In this document: piece by piece, positions 1 through 6,304 of the stretch
How the letters are laid out: every line of letters begins with the position of its first letter
How positions within the stretch are numbered: position 1 is the first letter of the stretch
Source: Bacteroidales bacterium
Lineage (GTDB): Bacteria; Bacteroidota; Bacteroidia; Bacteroidales; SM23-62
Direction of reading: 5' to 3'
DNA length: 6,304 nucleotides
Assembly: GCA_016783865.1 (NCBI GenBank)
Contig: JADHVS010000247.1
Span: forward strand, 1-6,304
The notes under the pieces: generated by a model
Database searches by the model: none
What the model was told of the DNA's origin: nothing
The model's input: only the letters and a program-made list of their open reading frames with translations
Program-made: the position numbers and the translations under genes

Positions 1-3000
1 AGACCTATACCCTTACCAGGGAGTTTATCAATTTAATGATAACCAATCCCAACCGGTTCAGGAACATCCTGGCGGTCACCTTTACCAATAAAGCCACAGC
101 TGAGATGAAATCGAGGATACTGAACGAGCTGTATGCCCTTTCCACACTTACGAATTCAGATCATAAAGACTATTTTTTAAAGGAAACCGGATTATCCGGG
201 AAAGATTTGCAGGCATTTGCACAGAAAGCCATCAGCCTGATCCTGCATAACTATTCGCGGTTTCATATCGAGACCATCGACCGGTTTTTCCAGCGTGTGA
301 TACGGGCTTTCACCCGTGAGATTGGTTTATCTGCTTCATACAACATCGAGATTAATGGAGAAAGGATCCTTGAAGAAGCCGTGGATGAACTCCTTGTGAA
401 CCTTGATTCCGATCCGTCGATGGCAAGATGGATTGCAGAATTTGCCGACTCGAAAATCAACGAAGGGAAAAACTGGAATGTTAAAAAGGACATCCTGAAA
501 TTCGGATCACAGGCATTCCGGGAGGAATATAAGATAGTTAGTGGACTGCTTCACCAGAAACTGAGTGATAAATCCTACCTCAATCAGTACAGGCAGGATC
601 TGCATGCCTGCCTGGCTAGCTTTGAACAAAAACTTAAAAATTTTGGTGCCAGGGGAATGCAAATGCTGGCAGAACATCATCTTGAGATAACTGATTTCAG
701 CCAGAAAAGCAGAGGTCCGGCCAGCTATTTTAAGCAACTGGAGGAAGGGAAAATATCCGGTCCGACAGTTACTCACCGGTCGTTTATCGGAGAAAGGGAT
801 AATTGGTCTGCAAAGGATAGCGGGAGAAAGGAGCTTGTCCTGACTATTTATGATCAGGGATTAAGTGATCTGTATATTGAAGCAATTCGTTTCTGGGATC
901 AGAGCTCACCGGTTTACCTCGCTATCAGACAAACCTTACCGAACATTTATCTGTTGGGGATACTTGATGGAATAACAGATAAAATCCGTGATTATATTGA
1001 TGAAAGGAACATTTTTCTCTTATCTGATTCATCCTATTTCCTCAGTGAAATTATCGGAAATACTGAGATGCCTTTTGTGTATGAAAAGGTGGGCACCTAT
1101 TTCAATCATTTTATGATAGATGAATTTCAGGATACTTCGCGTATGCAATGGAATAATTTTAAGCCCTTGCTGGGTAACTCATTAGCCTCTGGTTATTTCA
1201 ACCTGGTTGTCGGGGATGTCAAACAATCTATTTACAGGTGGAGGAATGGGGATTGGGAGATCCTGTCGGAAACGATACGTTCAGATTTTCATGAGGATAG
1301 CACCCGGGTCATCCCACTCAAGGAAAACTGGCGCAGCAGTAAGAAACTCATTGCGTTCTATAATCACTTTTTTCCTGAAGCTAAAAAACTTTTATCGGGA
1401 AAGCTCAACAGGGGAGCAGATGGAGATAGCATGGATCAGGAGTTGGATAATAAACTTGAAAATGTATATCAGGATGTAGAGCAAAATTGGCCTGAAAGGG
1501 AAGGTAAAGAAGGAGGATATGTGGAATTCTCCTTTCTGGAGGGCGAAGAAAAATTATCCTGGATGGATAAGGCTGACCAGAGAACCATTGAAACCATTAA
1601 ATCGTTGCAGGATAAGGGTTATGAAGCAGGGGAAATTGCTATCCTCGTGCGGTATGTGGAAGATGGAAAGAGGATTGCCAGGGCTATCCTGGAATATAAG
1701 CAAAGCAGGCCTGAGGATGACAAATACTTATTTGATCTGATCTCCAATGAAATTCTTTACCTGACTCATTCTTCATCTGTTATTCTTTTACTGGCTGTGA
1801 TGCGATATATCAATGATCCTGCCGACCGCATCAATAAGGCTCAATTACTGAATGAATATTACCGTTATCTTGGATCCCATCAGGGACGAGCGAACTGGAA
1901 CGACCTGTATTCAGCCGCGGCTGATACTGATTCTGATACCTTTTACCAGTGGCTGCCGGAAGATTTTAAATCACAAATATTTTCCTTCCGTAACATTACA
2001 CTCTTTGAACTTACCGAGCGCATCATCAGGATATTTAATCTTCATGAGCATCCTGAAGAATATCCTTACCTGCAAACTTTTCAGGATGTTATCCTCGAGT
2101 ATTCAGCTACTGAGCATGCTGATATAAATGCATTTCTCGACTGGTGGGAGATCCATGGTGTGAAAAAGAGCCTGAATGCATCCGATGATGACAATGCCAT
2201 CAGGATCATGACCATTCATAAGGCCAAGGGGCTTGAGTTTAAGGCTGTTATAATACCGTATTGTAATTGGTCATTGGACCATCTTTCCGTAAAGCAGAAT
2301 ATCATCTGGTGTTCACCATCTGAAGAACCATTGAACAAACTGCAACTCGTTCCGGTGATTTATAAAAAAGACTTACTGGATACGATATTTGCCTCCGATT
2401 ACCTGACGGAAAAATTCAGGATCCACGTTGATCACCTCAACCTGCTCTATGTGGCCTTTACAAGGGCTGAAGAATGCCTGTTTGCATTTGGACCGTATAA
2501 ACCGGATGAATTTGAAAAGTTGGATACTGTAGCAGGAATTGCCGGATTGCTGTTTACTCCGGAATCTGGAAATGAATTCTGGAATCAGGGCTGGAACCAG
2601 GAGGATTTGTCATGGAGATCCGGAGAGTTGATTGAAAAAGCTGTTTCCGGGAAAATGGTCCGTGCTGAAAGCATATACCTGGATAAATTCCTTAGCTCTG
2701 TACCGGTTGGTAAACTCAGGATACAGTTTAAAGGTCTGGATTTTCTGGATCCTGAAAAAGTAAGACGGGTCAATTATGGAAAACTGATGCATGAAATCTT
2801 CCAGAAAATGGTCACCCTCTCAGATCTGGATCCGGCTGTTGAAAGAATAGTCAATGAAGGACGTATTACCGGTGAGGATGCCATCCGGTTGAAGGATGAG
2901 ATTACCAGTGCTTTTCAAAATGATCAGGCAAGGAGCTGGTTTACAGAAGATTGGTTGGTTTTAAATGAACATGAGATCATCGATGAAGCAGGCCGTTTCA

Positions 3001-3188
3001 GGCGACCCGACAGGGTGATCATCAACGGGGGAAAAGCTATTGTGATTGATTTTAAGTTCGGAAAAGTAAAATCATCGGCTCACAGGCTCCAGGTTGACTT
3101 ATACAAGAAATTGATTCAGCAGATGGATTATGCTGCTGTGGAAGGATATATCTGGTATGTTAAATCTGGAGAAATTGTTGTGGTATAA
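1..3188 (+). CDS. addA: AddA-like helicase-nuclease subunit (UvrD/Rep SF1A helicase plus RecB-type nuclease), 5' truncated
   Basis: This is the ATP-driven 3'-5' helicase and nuclease subunit of an AddAB-type complex, which processes double-strand breaks for RecA. The frame is open from base 3 and reads TYTLTREF before the first ATG at 36. That matches the residues after a Walker A lysine (GxGKT), and bases 1-2 (ag) fit the end of that Lys codon. The true start is therefore upstream, with perhaps 15 residues missing. Numbering from the ATG at 36, the helicase motifs are: Ia, TFTNKATAEMK (15-25); II, DEFQDT (362-367); III, GDVKQSIYRWR (393-403); IV, ENWRSS (430-435); V, TIHKAKGLEF (726-735); VI, YVAFTRAEE (805-813). 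The C-terminal nuclease has GKLMH (His919), RPDR (Asp992), DFK (Asp1005, Lys1007) and QVDLY (Gln1019, Tyr1023), so it appears catalytically intact. A stand-alone RecB is the main alternative, but the AddB-like neighbour favours AddA. The stop TAA lies 11 bases before the next gene's ATG. Confidence 0.93.
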   Translation, partial: TYTLTREFINLMITNPNRFRNILAVTFTNKATAEMKSRILNELYALSTLTNSDHKDYFLKETGLSGKDLQAFAQKAISLILHNYSRFHIETIDRFFQRVIRAFTREIGLSASYNIEINGERILEEAVDELLVNLDSDPSMARWIAEFADSKINEGKNWNVKKDILKFGSQAFREEYKIVSGLLHQKLSDKSYLNQYRQDLHACLASFEQKLKNFGARGMQMLAEHHLEITDFSQKSRGPASYFKQLEEGKISGPTVTHRSFIGERDNWSAKDSGRKELVLTIYDQGLSDLYIEAIRFWDQSSPVYLAIRQTLPNIYLLGILDGITDKIRDYIDERNIFLLSDSSYFLSEIIGNTEMPFVYEKVGTYFNHFMIDEFQDTSRMQWNNFKPLLGNSLASGYFNLVVGDVKQSIYRWRNGDWEILSETIRSDFHEDSTRVIPLKENWRSSKKLIAFYNHFFPEAKKLLSGKLNRGADGDSMDQELDNKLENVYQDVEQNWPEREGKEGGYVEFSFLEGEEKLSWMDKADQRTIETIKSLQDKGYEAGEIAILVRYVEDGKRIARAILEYKQSRPEDDKYLFDLISNEILYLTHSSSVILLLAVMRYINDPADRINKAQLLNEYYRYLGSHQGRANWNDLYSAAADTDSDTFYQWLPEDFKSQIFSFRNITLFELTERIIRIFNLHEHPEEYPYLQTFQDVILEYSATEHADINAFLDWWEIHGVKKSLNASDDDNAIRIMTIHKAKGLEFKAVIIPYCNWSLDHLSVKQNIIWCSPSEEPLNKLQLVPVIYKKDLLDTIFASDYLTEKFRIHVDHLNLLYVAFTRAEECLFAFGPYKPDEFEKLDTVAGIAGLLFTPESGNEFWNQGWNQEDLSWRSGELIEKAVSGKMVRAESIYLDKFLSSVPVGKLRIQFKGLDFLDPEKVRRVNYGKLMHEIFQKMVTLSDLDPAVERIVNEGRITGEDAIRLKDEITSAFQNDQARSWFTEDWLVLNEHEIIDEAGRFRRPDRVIINGGKAIVIDFKFGKVKSSAHRLQVDLYKKLIQQMDYAAVEGYIWYVKSGEIVVV

Positions 3189-3199
3189 CTTTGTTAATT

Positions 3200-4144
3200 A
3201 TGGAGTATCCCTGGGGACATTCAAGAAGGTTTAACAGCTATTCCGAATTTATGAAAAGGAAATTCGGATCGAGGGTGCAGAAGCTGGCACTGGATGCTGG
3301 ATTTACCTGTCCCAACAGGGATGGGACAAAGGGAACCGGGGGATGTACTTTTTGCAATAACAATGCATTCAATCCCTCCTATTGTGATCCCGCCAAAGGG
3401 ATTACCTGGCAGTTGGATGAGGGAATAAAATTCCATAAAAACAGGTACCGGAAAAGTGAGAAGTACCTTGCTTATTTTCAGGCGTATACAAATACCTATA
3501 GAGTATTGTATGAATTGAAATCATTATACGATGAGGCATTGGCACATCCTGACGTGATCGGATTGGTTATCGGGACCAGGCCCGACACCATGTCTGACGA
3601 GTTGCTCGACCATTTCCAGCAGCTGGCACAGCAATATTATATTGTTATAGAATATGGCATTGAATCTTGTTATAATGAGACATTAGAGCGGATCAACCGG
3701 GGGCACACCAATGAAGATTCTTTAATAGCAATTGATAAAACCGCCAGCAGGGGATTGGAGCAGGGTGTTCATTTTATTATTGGGCTTCCAGGAGAATCAG
3801 AAGATGATATTTTGAATGAAATGAAAATAGTATCCGGTTGGCCGGTGAGCAAAATAAAGTTCCATCAATTGCAGATCGTGAAAAATACGGCTATGGGGAA
3901 GGAATACAGCAAAAATCCGAAAGATTTTAGATTGTTTTCAATGGAAGAATATCTTGATCTGATGGTTAGGATTACTGAACAGCTGAATCCGGGATTTGTG
4001 ATTGAGCGGGTTGCCGGTGAGGTGAACCCGGGCTTCCAGGTTGGGCCGTCATGGGGACTCCGGTATGACCAGATTTTGCGAAAATTTGAAGAAATGCTCG
4101 AAGGTCAGGATACATGGCAAGGCAGGAAATTTGGTGATCAGTGA
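3200..4144 (+). CDS. TIGR01212-like radical SAM protein (YhcC/YtqA family)
   Basis: This is a complete cytoplasmic radical SAM enzyme of about 314 residues, close to the usual family length of roughly 300. The substrate and reaction of the family are unknown to me. A 4Fe-4S cluster should be held by Cys37, Cys49 and Cys52 (C-X11-C-X2-C, within FTCPNRDG...GGCTFC). This is longer than the textbook CX3CX2C but is the spacing I associate with this Elp3-related group. Further family motifs are GTRPD (125-129), EYGIES (151-156), NRGH (166-169) and IGLPGE (194-199, with the glycine-rich segment expected near SAM), then a KFHQLQIVKNT segment. The ATG at 3200 is preferred because the conserved N-terminus (MEYPWGHSRRFNSY) begins there. 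A TTG at 3191 would add three residues, and neither start has a Shine-Dalgarno sequence. The gene lies 11 bases after the AddA-like stop and 57 before the AddB-like start, so co-transcription is likely. Its last residues (GDQ) and stop are encoded within a heptamer repeat. Confidence 0.92.
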   Translation: MEYPWGHSRRFNSYSEFMKRKFGSRVQKLALDAGFTCPNRDGTKGTGGCTFCNNNAFNPSYCDPAKGITWQLDEGIKFHKNRYRKSEKYLAYFQAYTNTYRVLYELKSLYDEALAHPDVIGLVIGTRPDTMSDELLDHFQQLAQQYYIVIEYGIESCYNETLERINRGHTNEDSLIAIDKTASRGLEQGVHFIIGLPGESEDDILNEMKIVSGWPVSKIKFHQLQIVKNTAMGKEYSKNPKDFRLFSMEEYLDLMVRITEQLNPGFVIERVAGEVNPGFQVGPSWGLRYDQILRKFEEMLEGQDTWQGRKFGDQ

Positions 4145-4160
4145 ACTGTGATCGGTGATC
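4133..4160 (+). repeat. 7-bp tandem repeat, nGTGATC family, 4 units
   Basis: There are four contiguous heptamers: GGTGATC (4133-4139), AGTGAAC (4140-4146), TGTGATC (4147-4153) and GGTGATC (4154-4160). The array begins inside the last codons of the radical SAM gene and supplies its TGA stop (4142-4144, in unit 2). Because 7 is not a multiple of 3, the TGA in each unit falls in a different frame, and only unit 2 stops this gene. The copies are degenerate at the first and sixth positions. Similar short heptamer arrays are familiar between genes of Bacteroidota as I recall; their function is unknown. Confidence 0.8.
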
Positions 4161-4162
4161 CG

Positions 4163-4197
4163 AACCTGCAACCTGTAACCTGCAACATGCAACATTT
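4163..4197 (+). repeat. 7-bp tandem repeat, AACCTGN family, 5 units
   Basis: There are five contiguous heptamers: AACCTGC (4163-4169), AACCTGT (4170-4176), AACCTGC (4177-4183), AACATGC (4184-4190) and a decayed AACATTT (4191-4197). The array follows the nGTGATC array after a 2-base gap (CG, 4161-4162) and ends 4 bases before the AddB-like ATG. The repeat therefore makes up nearly all of the translation-initiation region of that gene. Unit 4 contains an ATG (4187-4189) in frame with the AddB-like gene. I see no stable hairpin and no T-run, so this is not a terminator. Confidence 0.82.
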
Positions 4198-4201
4198 TAG
4201 T

Positions 4202-6304
4202 ATGAAATACTTTCTACAGGAAATAGCACAACACATCGTAGATGCCTACGGCTCCAGGTTGAAGGATTGCTGTGTGGTTTTTCCTAATCGCAGGGCAGGG
4301 GTATTTTTTAAGAAACATCTTGCAGCCTGTATCACCCAGCCGGTATGGGCTCCTGCTGTTTATACCATTAATGATTTAGTGCTGAAACTATCTGATTACC
4401 AGAGGGCAGATGACCTTGAACTGGTATTCGATCTGTATGAATTGTACAGGGAATTAAGCAAAAGCAACGAAAGTTTTGATTCATTTTATTCCTGGGGAGA
4501 GATCATACTCGCCGATTTCAATGATATAGATAAATACCTGGTAGATCCTGCCGATCTTTTCCAGAACATAACCGATCTGAAAGCCATTGAAAACCGGTTT
4601 TCATACCTGACAGCAGAACAAATCGATGTGATTCGGCGGTTCTGGAAAAACTTTCATCCCGAAAAAGGCAATCATGAAGAGAAATTTCTTGAACTCTGGC
4701 AATTACTGCACCCAATTTATTCCCGTCTGTATGATCGCCTTTCAAAAAAACGATCAGGTTATGAAGGGATGATTTATAAGAATGTGGCTAATAAGATTCG
4801 CAATAACGCCGATCTTAAACTGCCGTTTGACAAAATAATCATCGCCGGATTCAATGCGCTCAATGAGTGTGAGAAAGTACTTTTCAGGTACTTCACATCA
4901 AATCAGGTGGCTGAATTTATTTGGGACTATGACGACTATTATGTAAATGATCAGGTTCACGAAGCCGGAAGGTTCCTGCGTGATAACATCAGGGAATTTG
5001 CGCCGCTGCAGGGTGATTTCCCGCATAAGAACCTGGAAACGGAGAAAAAAGCAATCCAGGTTATCAATGTCCCTTCCAATGCAAGCCAGGCCAGGTTGTT
5101 ACCCCGGTATTTAAGTGAAGAAGATAATTCACCTGATACGGCAGTCGTACTGGCAGATGAAGGATTGCTGATGCCTGTTCTGCACTCTTTACCGGGAGAA
5201 ATAACTGATGTTAATATCACGATGGGATATCCTGTAAATGAAACACCTGTCTACAGCCTTGTTGAACATGTGGTGGATTTACAGAGCAATAAACGGGGGG
5301 CAGGACGTTTTTATCACAAAGACGTATTATCTATTCTGAACCATCCCTATGTGATGAGAATGCATGCTGAGCATTGCCGCCCATTGGTCAGCCGGATTCA
5401 GGTTCAAAACTGGATATATATTTCTGAGAGTCATCTGAGAGATAATCCATTATTCAGCCTGATTTTCCACCAGCTGTCAGATTTCAGGGAATTACCGGAT
5501 TATTTGTTGCAGATACTGGAGCACATTGTAAGATCAGAATCACGGGATGAAAATGTTGCTACTTCCCTGGAAAATGAATTTATCTACCAGCTATATATCC
5601 GCATAAACAGGTTGAAAGATATTCTGGGGAGCAGGGATGTGAGGTTAACGGCCCCGACAATGAATCGTCTTATCAGGAAAGTGATGATGAATTCAAGGAT
5701 ACCATTTGCCGGGGAGCCCCTGTCAGGATTGCAGGTGATGGGTATATTGGAAACCAGGGTCCTCGACTTCAGGAAGGTAATTATCCTGTCAATGAACGAG
5801 GATAAAATTCCAGGCTCAGGGAAAAATTATTCTTTTATTCCCCACCATCTCAGATTGGGATTCAAACTGCCCACCCTCGAACATCAGGATGCCATTTATG
5901 CTTATTATTTCTATCGTCTGATCCAGCGTGCTGAAGAGGTCGTATTGATGTACAACAGCCATTCGGAGGGAATTACCACCGGTGAGAAATCGAGGTTTTT
6001 ATATCAACTTATATTTGATCCATTGTTTGATGTAAAAGAAAAAGTGCTGGGATTCAATATTTCAGCCACCCCGGAAAAAGCTGTTGAAATCGTCTGTGAT
6101 GAAAAGATTGCAGAAAAGCTGAAGAAATATTCTGCAAGCCGGGATAATGGCAAGTTTTTGTCTCCCAGTGCATTAAATACGTATATTGACTGTCCCCTGA
6201 AATTTTATTTCAGGTACCTGGCCGATCTGAAGGAACCTGATGAAGTCATTGATGAAGTGGATCCGCTGGTTTTTGGTAACCTGCTTCATCATGCGGTGAA
6301 TCTT
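4202..6304 (+). CDS. addB: AddB-like PD-(D/E)XK nuclease subunit, 3' truncated
   Basis: The frame is open for 701 codons to the window edge with no stop. This is the likely AddB-type partner of the AddA-like helicase, with a degenerate helicase fold and a C-terminal nuclease. Residues 1-40 (MKYFLQEIAQ...) lead into VVFPNRRAGVFFKKHL (25-40), where an active AddB/UvrD would carry a Walker A GxGKT; none is seen. Other recognisable stretches are DFNDIDKYL (105-113), AGFNAL (215-220) and a motif V/VI-like segment, with GLQVMGILETR (509-519) followed by LSMNEDKIPG (529-538). The nuclease domain begins at SPSALNTYIDCPLKFYF (654-670), where Cys664 matches the first ligand of the Fe-S cluster known in AddB and Cas4 nucleases. 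GNLLH (692-696) supplies the GxxxH motif. The catalytic D/E-x-K and remaining cysteines lie beyond the window. The ATG at 4202 is chosen because the MKxFL-like N-terminus begins there. An in-frame ATG at 4187 would add MQHFS from the repeat tract. No Shine-Dalgarno sequence is evident. Confidence 0.9.
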   Translation, partial: MKYFLQEIAQHIVDAYGSRLKDCCVVFPNRRAGVFFKKHLAACITQPVWAPAVYTINDLVLKLSDYQRADDLELVFDLYELYRELSKSNESFDSFYSWGEIILADFNDIDKYLVDPADLFQNITDLKAIENRFSYLTAEQIDVIRRFWKNFHPEKGNHEEKFLELWQLLHPIYSRLYDRLSKKRSGYEGMIYKNVANKIRNNADLKLPFDKIIIAGFNALNECEKVLFRYFTSNQVAEFIWDYDDYYVNDQVHEAGRFLRDNIREFAPLQGDFPHKNLETEKKAIQVINVPSNASQARLLPRYLSEEDNSPDTAVVLADEGLLMPVLHSLPGEITDVNITMGYPVNETPVYSLVEHVVDLQSNKRGAGRFYHKDVLSILNHPYVMRMHAEHCRPLVSRIQVQNWIYISESHLRDNPLFSLIFHQLSDFRELPDYLLQILEHIVRSESRDENVATSLENEFIYQLYIRINRLKDILGSRDVRLTAPTMNRLIRKVMMNSRIPFAGEPLSGLQVMGILETRVLDFRKVIILSMNEDKIPGSGKNYSFIPHHLRLGFKLPTLEHQDAIYAYYFYRLIQRAEEVVLMYNSHSEGITTGEKSRFLYQLIFDPLFDVKEKVLGFNISATPEKAVEIVCDEKIAEKLKKYSASRDNGKFLSPSALNTYIDCPLKFYFRYLADLKEPDEVIDEVDPLVFGNLLHHAVNL

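Noticed and set aside
36..38. ATG at 36 as the start of the AddA-like gene
   Set aside because: The frame is open upstream to the window edge and encodes TYTLTREF, the residues that follow a Walker A lysine. A start at 36 would delete the ATP-binding motif from an otherwise intact helicase.
263..776. Antisense ORFs at 263-493 and 507-776
   Set aside because: They lie wholly inside the AddA-like gene, whose frame is conserved and motif-rich. Their translations are low in recognisable structure and match no family I know.
1207..2127. Out-of-frame + strand ORFs at 1207-1479, 1519-1740 and 1852-2127
   Set aside because: They are shadows of the AddA-like gene between helicase motifs III and V, with no plausible initiation context and no recognisable domains.
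2585..3436. Antisense ORFs at 2585-2773, 2610-2792 and 3221-3436
   Set aside because: They are complementary to the nuclease-linker region of the AddA-like gene and to the radical SAM cysteine region. Both are explained by the sense-strand genes.
4148..4150. GTG at 4148 as an upstream start for the AddB-like gene
   Set aside because: It is in frame and open, but would translate the degenerate heptamer repeats into an 18-residue leader with no conserved character, while a family-like N-terminus starts at 4202.
4145..4201. Promoter or terminator in the spacer before the AddB-like gene
   Set aside because: I found no Bacteroidota-type TTTG / TAnnTTTG pair with suitable spacing, no inverted repeat able to form a strong stem, and no T-run. 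The spacer is accounted for by tandem heptamers.
4518..5220. Antisense ORFs at 4518-4745 and 4957-5220
   Set aside because: The sense strand here is one continuous 701-codon AddB-like frame with family motifs on both sides, so these are chance openings.
1..6304. Phage defence island, CRISPR-associated or mobile-element interpretation of the helicase, nuclease and radical SAM trio
   Set aside because: The helicase and nuclease motifs fit the AddA/AddB housekeeping repair pair, and the radical SAM protein fits the widespread YhcC/YtqA family rather than viperin-like antiviral enzymes. There are no integrases, transposases, terminal inverted repeats or spacer arrays.

Overview
The window looks like a chromosomal stretch from a member of the Bacteroidota, probably an uncultivated Bacteroidales-type lineage. 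This rests on three things: the family signatures of the AddA-like and AddB-like proteins, the absence of Shine-Dalgarno motifs before the visible starts, and a moderate, AT-leaning base composition. The taxonomic call is inference from protein signatures recalled from memory, not from a search.

All three genes lie on the + strand and are packed end to end. (1) Positions 1-3188 hold the nearly complete 3' part of an AddA-like UvrD/Rep-family (SF1A) helicase with a C-terminal RecB-type nuclease domain. The window opens inside its Walker A motif. (2) Positions 3200-4144 (or from a TTG at 3191) hold a complete radical SAM protein of the YhcC/YtqA (TIGR01212-like) family. (3) Positions 4202-6304 hold the first 701 codons of an AddB-like protein: a degenerate helicase fold lacking Walker A, followed by the start of a PD-(D/E)XK nuclease domain with a candidate Fe-S cysteine. 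It runs off the 3' edge without a stop. There is no gene-free stretch longer than 57 bases.

Genes 1 and 3 are the two expected subunits of an AddAB helicase-nuclease, which resects double-strand DNA ends for RecA-dependent repair. The radical SAM gene sits between them with very short spacers, so all three are probably co-transcribed, although its biochemical role is not known to me.

The most unusual non-coding structure is at 4133-4197, across the radical SAM/AddB junction. Two different 7-bp tandem repeat families lie side by side: four units of the nGTGATC type, then five of the AACCTGN type. The radical SAM stop codon lies inside the first array. That stop is the only in-frame barrier between the two reading frames, because the 57-base spacer is open in the AddB frame. 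I see no sign of a mobile element, CRISPR array, structural RNA or wholly new system; apart from this junction the window is an ordinary DNA-repair locus.
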